A stretch of 55,785 bases of DNA, taken from the NCBI GenBank assembly GCA_045641505.1, contig JAZUHB010000051.1, forward strand, positions 1 through 55,785, given 5' to 3'. This document shows, piece after piece, positions 1 through 8,079 of this stretch. The stretch is from JAZQNF01 sp045641505 (GTDB lineage Bacteria > Bacillota > Clostridia > Lachnospirales > Bianqueaceae). Both the position numbers and the translations under genes were made by a program. Each line of letters begins with the position of its first letter. The first letter of the stretch is position 1. The notes beneath the pieces were generated by a model. That model saw only the letters and a program-made list of their open reading frames with translations, made no database searches and had not been told where the DNA came from.

Positions 1-598
1 GGCAGGGATGGGTGCAGGCGCCGAGATTGCTCTCCTGCCCCGTCAGATAGTTGCTGAGCAGGCAGCGTCCCGAGACCGAGACGCACATCGCGCCGTGGAC
101 GAAGGCCTCGAGCTCGAGCGTCTCCGGCGTGTTCGCCCGGATCTCCCGGAGCTCCTCCAGCGAGAGCTCCCGGGCCGCGACGACGCGGGACACGCCCTGC
201 TTCGCCCAGAAGCGGTAGCTCAGGTAGTTCGTGGTGCCGGCCTGGGTGGAAAGATGGACGGGAAGCTCCGGCACCTTTTCCCGCGCGAGCATGATCATGC
301 CGGGATCGGCCATGATCAGGGCGTCCGCGCCGGCGTCCCGCAGGAAGAGGAGATAGTCCTCCAGGCCCTCGAGCTGTTCGTCATGGGCCAGAATGTTCAG
401 CGTGACGTAGACCTTCACGCCGTGCCCGTGGGCGTAGCGGACCGACTCCGCCAGCTCCTCGCGGGTGAAGTTCTTCGCCTTCGCCCGGAGTCCCAGCGCC
501 GGGCCGCCCAGATAGACCGCGTCCGCGCCGTAGAGGATGGCGCTCCGGAGGGCCTCAGGACTTCCGGCCGGGGAAAGAAGCTCCAAAGGTTCTGTCAT
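1..598 (-). CDS. U32 family peptidase-like protein (partial, 3' end beyond left edge)
   Basis: The frame is open from an ATG at 598 to the window edge (199 codons) and begins MTEPLELLSPAGSPEALRSA. This matches the 'LLAPAGs.E.l..Ai..GADAVYlG' start of U32 proteins. Further typical stretches follow: VKVYVTLNI, ADPGMI, LSTQAGTTN and, near the edge, LEAFVHGAMCVSVSGRC, the U32 signature with conserved His and Cys residues. U32 proteins of this type (TrhP/YrrN-YrrO) are known to be needed for prephenate-dependent 5-hydroxyuridine formation in tRNA, although the family is named as collagenase-like peptidases. The ATG lies one base after the mltG stop codon, so the two are probably co-transcribed. 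A mltG-to-U32 order is common in Firmicutes, which favours the tRNA-hydroxylation role over secreted proteolysis. No signal peptide is visible. The C-terminal part, including any remaining iron-sulfur cysteines, is missing. Confidence 0.9.
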   Translation of the reverse strand, partial: MTEPLELLSPAGSPEALRSAILYGADAVYLGGPALGLRAKAKNFTREELAESVRYAHGHGVKVYVTLNILAHDEQLEGLEDYLLFLRDAGADALIMADPGMIMLAREKVPELPVHLSTQAGTTNYLSYRFWAKQGVSRVVAARELSLEELREIRANTPETLELEAFVHGAMCVSVSGRCLLSNYLTGQESNLGACTHPC

Positions 599-599
599 C

Positions 600-1733
600 T
601 CAGCTTCCGGACTTGGCCAGGAACTCTTCATAGCTGGTGAAGAAATAGGTCTTCGTGCCGTCGCCGTAGAAGTACAGCCAGGAACCCTTGGTGGGATTCA
701 GCACGGCCTCGATAGCCGCCTTGCTCGGGTTGCAGATGGGGCCGACGGGCTTCAGCCAGTAGCCGTCAGGGTTGCGGTCCTGGTTGCCCAGACCGTAATA
801 GGTGGTGTAGCGGTAGTACTTGTTGGCAGGATAGCTGGCCTGATAGATCAGATCGTAGGTCAGCTCGAGATGCGCCTCGTCCTCCATGCCCAGCGCGTAC
901 CAGACGGTGGGGTCGGACTCCCAGGCCATGTTGTTATTGTTACGGTTGTAGAAAACGCGGGCGATCTTCTTCATTTCGGCGGTGCCGAGGGCTTCCTTTT
1001 CGACGACGGAGGCCATGGTCATCACATCGTCGATGGTCATGCCGAGCTTCTTCGCCTTCGCGACCCAGTCGTTTTCCTCGATCAGAAGCTCCGTATGACG
1101 CAGGAGCCGGGCCACGATGGCCTCGACGCCCTCCGCCGGAATGACCTCGATGGTATCGGCGCAGAGGTAGCCCTCCAGCAGGAAGCGGCGGTAGGAAGGA
1201 TTCTTGATGCTGCCGTAATAGTCGAAATTGTACTCGGTGCTCTTGCAGGCCTTCTCGAAGGCCTCCTTGGTGCAGATATCCATGTCCTGCAGCATCTGGC
1301 CGACCTGGGATACGCTCATGCCGGGGGTGATGGTGATCATCACGCCCTCCGCCTTGGAGCCGGTCTTCAGGACCTCGACGATCTGCGGATAGGTCATGCC
1401 CTCGATGAAGGTATAGGTGCCGTACTGGAAATCCTCGGCATCGCCCTTGAACTGGGCCTTATAGCGGAACAGGGTGCCGCTCTTCACGAGGCCGGCGGCC
1501 TCCAGGAGTTCACCGATCTCCGCGCCCGAGGAGCCCTTGGGAATGTCGAGGACGATCTTCTCGCCGTCTTCGACCTGCTTCGCGTAGGGATCGTCCACCA
1601 GGAACTCGAACACGTTGTCGTAGACGAAATAGCCGACGCCGAGGCCGAGGACGATGATGAGCGCCCAGGCGACGACGTGCTTCAGATTACGGAAGATGAA
1701 CGAAGCGATCTTCCCGAACAGTGTCTTTCTCAT
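600..1733 (-). CDS. mltG: Endolytic murein transglycosylase MltG (YceG-like)
   Basis: A 377-residue membrane-anchored lytic transglycosylase that cuts nascent glycan strands and sets their length. I chose the ATG at 1733 because AAAGGAG lies seven bases upstream; an in-frame ATG nine codons earlier has no such site. A short basic N-terminus is followed by one membrane segment (about residues 19-40), a LysM-like/YceG region and the catalytic motif ASVVEKEA. By family knowledge the Glu at about residue 245 is the catalytic acid. The motif usually read as LEGYLFPDTY is LEGYLCADTI here, an unusual substitution next to the active-site cleft. The C-terminus KGSWLYFYGDGTKTYFF is typical. It lies downstream of rnj and immediately upstream of the U32 gene. 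Confidence 0.95.
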   Translation of the reverse strand: MRKTLFGKIASFIFRNLKHVVAWALIIVLGLGVGYFVYDNVFEFLVDDPYAKQVEDGEKIVLDIPKGSSGAEIGELLEAAGLVKSGTLFRYKAQFKGDAEDFQYGTYTFIEGMTYPQIVEVLKTGSKAEGVMITITPGMSVSQVGQMLQDMDICTKEAFEKACKSTEYNFDYYGSIKNPSYRRFLLEGYLCADTIEVIPAEGVEAIVARLLRHTELLIEENDWVAKAKKLGMTIDDVMTMASVVEKEALGTAEMKKIARVFYNRNNNNMAWESDPTVWYALGMEDEAHLELTYDLIYQASYPANKYYRYTTYYGLGNQDRNPDGYWLKPVGPICNPSKAAIEAVLNPTKGSWLYFYGDGTKTYFFTSYEEFLAKSGS

Positions 1734-1809
1734 TGGATATTCTCCTTTTGTTTCAGGCATCGGGCCATGCCGCCCGACGCCGCCCGTGCGACGCGCTCGG
1801 CCGCGCAGG

Positions 1810-3477
1810 TCAGTCCTTGATCTCCATAATGATCGGCAGGATCATGGGATTCCGCTTGATCTCGCTCCAGAGGTAGCCCCGGATGGCCTCCTTGATCTCG
1901 GCCTTCACGGTGGTCCAGTCCATGACCGCGAGCGAGCCCTTCGAGGCCAGCAGCGAGCGGACGGTGCTCTTGCAGCCGTCCAGCAGCTCCTCGGATTCCT
2001 TGACGTAGACGAAGCCGCGGCTGACGATGTCGGGCCCCGCGATGATGCGGCCGGTGAGGTGGCTCACGCCCATCACGACGATGAGCAGGCCGTCCTCGGC
2101 GAGGATGCGGCGGTCGCGGAGCACCACGTTGCCCACGTCGCCGACGCCCAGGCCGTCCACCAGGACGGGATCGACGTCGATGTAGCCGGTGACCTCCGCC
2201 TTCTGGGAATCGAGCTCCAGAACGTTTCCGTTCTGCATGATGATGACGTTTTCTTCCTTGTGGCCCATCTCCTTGATCAGGTTCGCGTGGGCCTGCAGGT
2301 GACGGAACTCGCCGTGCACGGGCAGGAAGTATTTGGGCTGCACCAGGCTGTAGACGAGCTTGAGCTCCTCCTGGCTGGCGTGGCCGGAAACGTGCGCGTC
2401 CTCATGGGTGACGTGCGCGCCGCGGGCGAGCAGCTCGTTGATGACGTTGTTGACCATCTTCTCGTTGCCGGGAACCGGCTTCGAGCTGAAGATGACGGTG
2501 TCGCCGGGCTGGATGGAGATCATCTTGTGCTCGCCGCTGGCCATACGGCTGAGGGCCGCCATGGGCTCGCCCTGGCTGCCGGTGGTGATGATCACCAGCT
2601 CGTTGTCTTCATAATCCTTCATCTCGGACATATCGATGAGAATGCCCTCCGGCACCTCCAGATAGCCGAGGCTCAGCGCGGTATCGATGACGTTGACCAT
2701 GCTGCGGCCCACCGCCACGACCTTGCGGTGATAGAGGTCCGCGGCGTTGATGATCTGCTGGATGCGGTCCACGTTGGAGGCGAAGGTCGCCACCAGGATG
2801 CGGCCCTCGGCCTGCGGGAACTTCTCGGTGAAGATCCGGCCGATGGTGCGCTCGGACATGGTGAAGCCGGGGCGCTCCGCGTTGGTGCTGTCGCTCATCA
2901 GGGCGAGGACGCCCTTGCGGCCCAGCTGCGCCATACGCTGCAGATTGATCATGTCCCCGTGGATGGGGGTGTAGTCGACCTTGAAGTCGCCGGTGTGGAT
3001 GATCACGCCCGCCTCGGTGGTGATGGCCAGCGCGGCCGCCTCACCGATGGAGTGGTTCGTGCGGATGAACTCGACGGTCATGTTGCCCAGGGAGACGGTC
3101 TCGCCCACGTTCGTGACGACGAGCTTGCGGTCCTTCAGGCCGAACTCCTGGAGCTTGCCGTCCACCAGCGCCAGCGTGAGCCGGGTGCCGTAGACAGGCA
3201 GGTCGAACTCGCGCAGGAAGTACGGCAGCGCGCCGATGTGGTCCTCGTGACCGTGGGTGAGGACGACGCCCCGCACCCGGTCATAGTTGTCCCGGATATA
3301 GTCGAAGTTGCTGATGATGGAGTCGATGCCCGGCATGTCGCCGCCGGGGAAGGCCTGACCGCAGTCTACGATGATGATGTCTTCGCCGCACTCGATCACG
3401 GTCATGTTGCGGCCGATCTGATCCAGTCCCCCCAGGGGAATGATCTTGACTTTCGCAAGTGCTTTCTTGGTTGCCAA
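1810..3477 (-). CDS. rnj: Ribonuclease J
   Basis: A 555-residue metallo-beta-lactamase/beta-CASP ribonuclease with 5'-to-3' exo- and endonuclease activity in mRNA decay and rRNA maturation. The zinc motif HGHEDH is at about residues 75-80 within GVVLTHGHEDHIGALPYF. Also visible are the second metal motif HTGDFK, the beta-CASP motif SDSTNAERPG and the C-terminal HGEFRHLQAH. Length is normal for RNase J. The start is TTG at 3477, placed by GAGAGG eight bases upstream and by the conserved KVKIIPLGGLDQIGRN beginning. The TTG start may lower expression. The gene sits between the DUF1292 gene and mltG, all on the same strand; the 77-base upstream gap shows no clear terminator. Confidence 0.96.
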   Translation of the reverse strand: MATKKALAKVKIIPLGGLDQIGRNMTVIECGEDIIIVDCGQAFPGGDMPGIDSIISNFDYIRDNYDRVRGVVLTHGHEDHIGALPYFLREFDLPVYGTRLTLALVDGKLQEFGLKDRKLVVTNVGETVSLGNMTVEFIRTNHSIGEAAALAITTEAGVIIHTGDFKVDYTPIHGDMINLQRMAQLGRKGVLALMSDSTNAERPGFTMSERTIGRIFTEKFPQAEGRILVATFASNVDRIQQIINAADLYHRKVVAVGRSMVNVIDTALSLGYLEVPEGILIDMSEMKDYEDNELVIITTGSQGEPMAALSRMASGEHKMISIQPGDTVIFSSKPVPGNEKMVNNVINELLARGAHVTHEDAHVSGHASQEELKLVYSLVQPKYFLPVHGEFRHLQAHANLIKEMGHKEENVIIMQNGNVLELDSQKAEVTGYIDVDPVLVDGLGVGDVGNVVLRDRRILAEDGLLIVVMGVSHLTGRIIAGPDIVSRGFVYVKESEELLDGCKSTVRSLLASKGSLAVMDWTTVKAEIKEAIRGYLWSEIKRNPMILPIIMEIKD

Positions 3478-3555
3478 TGTATTTACCTCTCTTTACGATA
3501 AAAAACGAATTCAGTTGTGACCCCGGTCGCTTTACGCCGTTTCGCGTCCGCGCGA

Positions 3556-3873
3556 TCAGTCAAGATCAGACAGCAGCCGGTCCGTCACGTTTTGCAGTAC
3601 TTTTGCTTCGGGTTCCGCGAGATAGCCGAGAACCCGGCCCTCGCGGGTCTTCAGAATGAACGGGTCCTTTCCGGCGCCCTCAGGCGCTTCGGAGAAGCGG
3701 AGCACGCAGGCTCCCTGTGCTTCGGGGGCTTCGTCCTCCCCCTCATCTTCGAGCGCTACCAGCAGATAGGTTTCTTCGCCCACTTTCTCGGCGGCCAGCA
3801 GGAGCGCGCAAGCCTCGGTCTCGCTTTCCGCGTCCCACAGCAGATAGGTCTCCTCCTGAGAAAAGGGCAGCAT
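3556..3873 (-). CDS. DUF1292 family protein (YrzB-like)
   Basis: A 105-residue acidic protein. The order ireB, ruvX, this gene is the same as yrzL-yrrK-yrzB in Bacillus subtilis, and YrzB is a DUF1292 protein; composition and length agree. ETYLLVALEDEGEDE resembles the 'yylllevvededgeee' core of the family. No enzymatic motif, signal peptide or membrane segment is visible, and the family's function is unknown. GGAGG lies seven bases upstream of the ATG. Confidence 0.75.
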   Translation of the reverse strand: MLPFSQEETYLLWDAESETEACALLLAAEKVGEETYLLVALEDEGEDEAPEAQGACVLRFSEAPEGAGKDPFILKTREGRVLGYLAEPEAKVLQNVTDRLLSDLD

Positions 3874-3950
3874 GCCTGTTCCTCCTTTCGTCGGGAATTA
3901 AGCCCGGAATGGATACCGGAAAAAGGCGCGGCGCGCCAAAAAGCTCGGTT

Positions 3951-4412
3951 TCAGACCTGCTCCCCGCCGGAGGGCTCAGCGGGCTTCTTCTCCCGTTGGG
4001 CGTCCAGCCAGTTCTGCAGGATCAGGGCAGCGGCGATCTTATCCACCACTTCTTTTCTTTTCCGGCGGTCGAAGCCCAGCTGAAACAGCGGCTCCTCCGC
4101 CTCGCAGGTCGTGAGGCGCTCGTCCCAGAGGATCACCTCGACCTGATAGAGATCCCGCTCCAGGCGCTTCTTGAACGCCCGCGATTTCTCGCAGCGGGGT
4201 CCCTCCGTATCGTCCATGTTGAGCGGGAGACCCAGCACCAGGGTATGGATGTCCTCCTGCTCACAGAGGGCGCGGATCTCCCGCACGGTGGCCTTGAGGT
4301 TGGCCTCCTCGCTGCGGAAGATCGTTTTCAGGGGGCTGGCGATCAGGCCCGTGGGATCGCTGAGGGCCAGTCCCACGTACTTGTCGCCGTAATCAATCCC
4401 CAGTACTCTCAT
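3951..4412 (-). CDS. ruvX: RuvX/YqgF family pre-16S rRNA nuclease / resolvase-like
   Basis: A 153-residue RNase H-fold protein. The N-terminus MRVLGIDYGDKYVGLALSD carries the first catalytic Asp, LVLGLPLNMDDTEG the second segment with the GLP motif, and DERLTTCEAE the third acidic segment. Homologs process the 5' end of pre-16S rRNA and were earlier called putative Holliday junction resolvases. I prefer the ATG at 4412 to one eight codons upstream because AGAGG is correctly spaced and MRVLGIDYG is the usual family start. The first 20 bases overlap the end of ireB, implying translational coupling. Confidence 0.93.
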   Translation of the reverse strand: MRVLGIDYGDKYVGLALSDPTGLIASPLKTIFRSEEANLKATVREIRALCEQEDIHTLVLGLPLNMDDTEGPRCEKSRAFKKRLERDLYQVEVILWDERLTTCEAEEPLFQLGFDRRKRKEVVDKIAAALILQNWLDAQREKKPAEPSGGEQV

Positions 4413-4695
4413 CTTTTTCCTCTTCTTTGGGGGCAAGACCGTAGCAGTCCACGAAGGCCTTGACGAGCTCCTCGAGGATCTCGTCCCGGCTGACGCGGGT
4501 GATCTTGCCGCGGCTGTTTTCGTAGCTCGTGATGTAGGTCGGGTCGCCGCTCATCAGGTAGCCCACCATCTGGTTGACAGGGTTGTAGCCCTTGTGCAGA
4601 AGAGCGGTGTACACCTCGACGAGGACCGTCTGGACCTCATTTTCCGGCAGTTTGTCCAACTTGAAATACTGTGTGTCGAACGTCTTCAGGCTCAT
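4393..4695 (-). CDS. ireB: IreB family regulatory phosphoprotein (YrzL-like)
   Basis: A 100-residue protein starting MSLKTFDTQYFKL, with the family motifs VYTALLHKGYNPVNQMVGY and SGDPTYITSY followed by NSRGKITRVSRDEILEELV. In enterococci IreB is a substrate of the PASTA kinase IreK and affects cephalosporin tolerance; that role is from the literature and no kinase is in this window. AAAGGAG lies eight bases before the ATG at 4695, so the longer upstream reading is not used. The gene is 13 bases downstream of mtaB and overlaps ruvX, forming a compact operon. Confidence 0.93.
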   Translation of the reverse strand: MSLKTFDTQYFKLDKLPENEVQTVLVEVYTALLHKGYNPVNQMVGYLMSGDPTYITSYENSRGKITRVSRDEILEELVKAFVDCYGLAPKEEEKDESTGD

Positions 4696-4708
4696 TTTCA
4701 AAACTCCT

Positions 4709-6106
4709 TTACTTAGAAGAAGCGTCGCGGGCGGACCGTTCCGCTTCCAGATAAAGACCTTTCTGAGAAGACCCAAGGGCAGTGCCGAGAACGCGGACCG
4801 TCTCGCCGCGGCGGATGTCCGTGTCCTTTATTCCCACGAGGAGATAATCCTCGGTATGGCCGAACCAGAGACCCTCCTCCTCTTCCTCGGCGAGGACCTT
4901 GAGGGGCCGGCCGGCGTGGGAGAGGATCCATTCCTTTTCGAGCTTTTCGGTCACGGCGAGCATCTGCTCGCTGCGGCGCTTCTTCACCGGCTCCGGAATC
5001 TGATCGGGCCGGCGGTCGGCGACGGTGCCCTCGCGCCGCGAATAGCGGAACACGTGGACCTGGGCAAAGCGCATGCGCTCCACGAAGGCCAGAGAGGCTT
5101 CGTGGTCCTCCTCCGTCTCGCCGGGGAAGCCTACGATGACGTCGGTGGTCAGGGCGGCGCCGGGGAAATAGCGGCGGATCCGCGCCAGGGTCTCCGCGTA
5201 CTCCTCCGCGCTGTAATGGCGGTTCATCGCCGCGAGCGTCCTGTCGCAGCCGCTCTGCAGAGAAAGGTGGAAATGCGGGCAGAGCTTCTTCGCGGCGGCG
5301 ACGCGGCTGAGGAACTCCTCCGTCATCACGCGGGGCTCGAGGGAGCCCAGGCGGATGCGGCGGATGCCGGGGATCCGGTCGACGGCGAGGATCAGATCGG
5401 CCAGGCCGTAGTCCTCGCCCCGTCCGTAGGAGCTCAGATGAATGCCCGTAAGGACCAGCTCGGAAAAGCCGTTTTCCGCCAGACCCTCCGCCTCGCGGAC
5501 GGCGTCATCCAGCGGTTTCGACGTGAGCGGTCCCCGGACATAGGGGATGATGCAATAGGAGCAGAACTGGCGGCAGCCGTCCTGGACCTTGAGGAAGGCG
5601 CGGGTGCGCTCCTCCTGCGAGGTGATGAACAGCTCCTCCTCTTCGCGGCTGCTTCGGGCAAGGGCGAGAGCGGCGTCCCGCGCCTCGAGATAGGCACCGA
5701 GGATGGCCAGGAGGTCTTTTTTGCGGCGGTTCGGGACGATGAGGTCGACCGTGCCGTCCCTCAGCAGCTCCTCCGCCGCGTCGGAGCGGACCTTCTCGAG
5801 GAGGATATCCTCCGAGCCGGTGTCCATCTGCTCGACGTAGCAGCCCGTGGCGACGATAAGGGCCCCGCGGTGGTCCCGGCGCAGAGAACGGAGCATCTGG
5901 CGGGATTTACGGGCGGCAATCTGGGTCACGGTACAGGTGTTGACAAGGTAGAGTTCCGCTTCCGCGTCGGCCGGCACCAATACGTAGCCTGCCTTCTCCA
6001 AAAGCTCCGCCATGCCCTGCGACTCATACGTGTTCACCTTGCATCCAAGGCTGATCAGGGCGGCTCGGCCCGGCTGCGAAACATTCTTGCCCATGCTATT
6101 ATTCAT
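4709..6106 (-). CDS. mtaB: tRNA t6A37 methylthiotransferase MtaB
   Basis: A 465-residue radical SAM methylthiotransferase that converts t6A to ms2t6A at position 37 of ANN-decoding tRNAs. The UPF0004 domain starts with SLGCKVNTYES (Cys22) and continues with Cys58 (LVNTCTV) and Cys89 (VATGCYVEQ), the ligands of the auxiliary cluster. The radical SAM motif CRQFCSYC is at residues 178-185, followed by IIPYVRGP. A C-terminal TRAM-like region (about 390-450) is present. The SLGCKVN form distinguishes MtaB from MiaB and RimO. The first ATG lies only seven bases from a TATAAT box and has no Shine-Dalgarno sequence; M5 at 6094 is the alternative start. Confidence 0.94.
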   Translation of the reverse strand: MNNSMGKNVSQPGRAALISLGCKVNTYESQGMAELLEKAGYVLVPADAEAELYLVNTCTVTQIAARKSRQMLRSLRRDHRGALIVATGCYVEQMDTGSEDILLEKVRSDAAEELLRDGTVDLIVPNRRKKDLLAILGAYLEARDAALALARSSREEEELFITSQEERTRAFLKVQDGCRQFCSYCIIPYVRGPLTSKPLDDAVREAEGLAENGFSELVLTGIHLSSYGRGEDYGLADLILAVDRIPGIRRIRLGSLEPRVMTEEFLSRVAAAKKLCPHFHLSLQSGCDRTLAAMNRHYSAEEYAETLARIRRYFPGAALTTDVIVGFPGETEEDHEASLAFVERMRFAQVHVFRYSRREGTVADRRPDQIPEPVKKRRSEQMLAVTEKLEKEWILSHAGRPLKVLAEEEEEGLWFGHTEDYLLVGIKDTDIRRGETVRVLGTALGSSQKGLYLEAERSARDASSK

Positions 6107-6112
6107 TGTTCA

Positions 6113-6172
6113 ATTATACCCGAAAAAGCCCGAAAAAACAAGCCTTTTCACCTTGGCAGACTATGGTATAAT
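6113..6172. promoter_or_regulatory. Divergent promoters of mtaB (minus) and the MFS operon (plus)
   Basis: On the minus strand TTGTTT (6136-6141) and TATAAT (6113-6118) are separated by 17 bp and point at mtaB. On the plus strand an extended -10, TGGTATAAT (-10 box 6167-6172), with a weak TTTTCA at 6145-6150, points at the MFS gene. The predicted mtaB start point falls at or next to its first ATG. Confidence 0.6.
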
Positions 6173-6245
6173 TTTGAAAAATACCGTTACTTTTTTGTGA
6201 ATTTGGCACATTGAGAAGTAAATGATTCCCGCAAGGAGGTCACGT

Positions 6246-7445
6246 ATGGTTCCGGCCGCTCTTCTCTGCTTTCTGACGCATTTTCTGAACGAGGTGGTCT
6301 GCTTCTTCGCCCTGACGCGCGTCATCGGGGACAGCAGGCTGCTCCTGCTCGTTGCCTTCATCTACGACTCGCTGGCCTTCCTGCCGCAGGGACTCATCGG
6401 GATGCTGTCGGACCGTTTCCCGCGCTTCCGGATCGGCGTCCTGGGAGGGCTGCTCCTGGCGGCGGGCTTTCTGCCCCTCGCGTTCGGCACGGCCGGCACC
6501 TTCCCGGCGCTCATCATCCTTAGCCTCGGCAACGCCTGCGTCCACGTCCACGGCGCGGAGACCACGCTCCGCGTTTCCGGCGGCAAGATGACCCCGCCCG
6601 CGGTCTTCGTCGGAGCCGGCTCCTTCGGCCTCATCAGCGGAAAGCTTTTGGGCGCAAGCGCCTGCTCTCCCTGGCCGGTCTTTCTGCTCGCGCTCCTTCT
6701 GATCCCACTGACGCTTTGGGCCGACAGAGCGCGCTTCGCCTCGCCGGCGGCGGAGGGACCGCTCTCCGGCTTCCGGTACCATGACGAAAGCAAGGGCCCC
6801 GGCTTCGTCCTCCTCGCGGCCGTGCTCATCGTGGCCATCCGCTCCTACATGAGCTACGGCATCCCGACGGGCTGGAATCAGACCGTCGCGGAAAACGTGC
6901 TGCTCTTCTGCTTCCTGGGCCTCGGCAAGGCGCTCGGCGGCGTGGCGATCGACCGACTCGGCATCCGGCCCACGGCGATCCTCTCCATCGCCCTCTCCCT
7001 CCCGTTCCTGCTGGCCGGCGACCGTCTGATGGCGGTCTCTCTGATCGGCCTCCTCCTGTTCAGCATGACGATGCCGGTCACCCTGGCCATCCTGGTCTCC
7101 CTCCTGCCGGAGGAGCCGGGACTTGCGTTCGGCCTTACTACGGCCGCCCTCTTCCTGGGGACCCTGCCCGGCTTCTTCTTCCGGATCCAAGGTCCCCTCG
7201 CGAACGCGCTCCTCTTCTCCGCGTTCACGGTTCTCTCCCTCGCGCTTTGCCTGCCGGTGCTTCCGAAAAGAAAGCTTCCGGAACCCGCAGCGAAACATAA
7301 AAAGAAAGGAGCTTCCCTTCCATGTATCCACTGTTTCTCATCCTGCTCGACGTCATCAGCCCGATTGCAGCCGCAGGACGGTTTCTCCGCGACTGCTGGC
7401 CCTGGCTGCTCGCCGCTTTGGTTCTGTTCGCGGCGCTTATCGTAA
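6246..7445 (+). CDS. MFS transporter
   Basis: About 12 hydrophobic segments in a 399-residue protein. The typical MFS loop between segments 2 and 3 is visible (GLIGMLSDRFPRFRIGVLGG), and a related loop in the second half (GKALGGVAIDRLGIRPTAIL). The substrate cannot be told. The start at 6246 is fixed by AAGGAGG six bases upstream; an ATG eight codons earlier lacks this. The convincing part ends near residue 358 (PKRKLPEPAAKHKKK). The remaining ~40 residues (Ser/Cys/Arg-rich) are read across the next gene in another frame for 124 bp, so the original stop codon may have been lost. Confidence 0.85.
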   Translation: MVPAALLCFLTHFLNEVVCFFALTRVIGDSRLLLLVAFIYDSLAFLPQGLIGMLSDRFPRFRIGVLGGLLLAAGFLPLAFGTAGTFPALIILSLGNACVHVHGAETTLRVSGGKMTPPAVFVGAGSFGLISGKLLGASACSPWPVFLLALLLIPLTLWADRARFASPAAEGPLSGFRYHDESKGPGFVLLAAVLIVAIRSYMSYGIPTGWNQTVAENVLLFCFLGLGKALGGVAIDRLGIRPTAILSIALSLPFLLAGDRLMAVSLIGLLLFSMTMPVTLAILVSLLPEEPGLAFGLTTAALFLGTLPGFFFRIQGPLANALLFSAFTVLSLALCLPVLPKRKLPEPAAKHKKKGASLPCIHCFSSCSTSSARLQPQDGFSATAGPGCSPLWFCSRRLS

Positions 7446-7486
7446 TCCTGATCCGCGTCATCAACAAAAAGAAAGGAAAGAAGTAA
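7322..7486 (+). CDS. Small single-span membrane protein (54 aa), function unknown
   Basis: The protein starts MYPLFLILLDVIS, has a strongly hydrophobic segment (about residues 28-46) and ends in a Lys-rich tail (NKKKGKK). GGAG precedes the ATG by about ten bases. It overlaps the tail of the MFS frame and ends one base before the next ATG. The Lys codons of its tail (AAAGAAAGGAAAGAAG) supply the ribosome binding site for the following gene. I do not recognise the family. The tail suggests the C-terminus lies in the cytoplasm. Confidence 0.6.
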   Translation: MYPLFLILLDVISPIAAAGRFLRDCWPWLLAALVLFAALIVILIRVINKKKGKK

Positions 7487-7487
7487 C

Positions 7488-7676
7488 ATGAAAACCTGGC
7501 TGATCCGTCCTCTTTTCGATATACTGCCCGGCTATGTTGATCCCACCGATCCGATCGACCCGCTCTTTACCAAAGGTCCCGCCGTCTGGCCCTACATCGT
7601 CGCCGCGGTCGTGCTGGTCGCGGCGATCGCCGCGGTCACCGTTTTCGCGATCCGCCGGCTGAACAAAAAGAAGTAA
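7488..7676 (+). CDS. Small single-span membrane protein (62 aa), function unknown
   Basis: The N-terminal half has a Pro/Asp motif, GYVDPTDPIDP. One membrane span (about residues 35-56) follows, then a RRLNKKK tail. It has the same plan as the preceding 54-residue protein (short N-terminal part, one span, Lys tail), though I see no clear sequence identity outside the tail. The start is one base after the upstream stop, and the next gene starts one base after this stop. The repeated DP motif outside the membrane could bind a cation, but that is a guess. Unrecognised. Confidence 0.65.
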   Translation: MKTWLIRPLFDILPGYVDPTDPIDPLFTKGPAVWPYIVAAVVLVAAIAAVTVFAIRRLNKKK

Positions 7677-7677
7677 A

Positions 7678-8031
7678 ATGGGCCGCTTTCTGCTGACCCT
7701 TCTCCTGTGCCTCCTTCTGACGCTCCTCCTGGAAACGGGACTTGCGCTCATCCTGGGTATGCGGGAGAAGAAGGACCTGCTGAACGAGGTCCTCGCGAAC
7801 GTACTCACGAACCCGGTCGCCGTGACCCTGACGGAGCTGGCGGCGGCCTTTCTCCCCCGCGGGGGCTACATCGCGGCGGTCGCGGCGGCCGAGCTCGCCG
7901 CGTTCCTCACGGAGGGCTTCCTCTACCGGCGCTATCTCGTCTTCCGCCGCGTTCCGCCCTATCTGCTGTCGCTGATCCTCAACACCTTTTCCTTCGGCAT
8001 CGGGCTCCTCGCTGATGCTTTGTTCTTCTGA
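7678..8031 (+). CDS. Integral membrane protein (117 aa), function unknown
   Basis: Three or four hydrophobic segments: residues about 3-27, 45-58, 64-80 and 92-117, ending GIGLLADALFF. A short charged loop, MREKKDLLNEVLANVLTNP, sits between the first two. I recognise no family. It is the last gene of the MFS/small-protein operon (one-base gap upstream) and is followed within ten bases by a strong terminator. The tight packing suggests the two small proteins and this protein act together in the membrane. Confidence 0.7.
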   Translation: MGRFLLTLLLCLLLTLLLETGLALILGMREKKDLLNEVLANVLTNPVAVTLTELAAAFLPRGGYIAAVAAAELAAFLTEGFLYRRYLVFRRVPPYLLSLILNTFSFGIGLLADALFF

Positions 8032-8036
8032 CACGA

Positions 8037-8069
8037 AAAAAGATCCGGCAATTTCTGCCGGATCTTTTT
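8037..8069. terminator. Bidirectional rho-independent terminator
   Basis: Perfect 14-bp stem (8037-8050 pairs with 8056-8069) with loop ATTTC. A runs on one side and T runs on the other allow it to end both the plus-strand MFS operon and the minus-strand sugar symporter gene. Confidence 0.9.
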
Positions 8070-8079
8070 ATTTCGGTTC

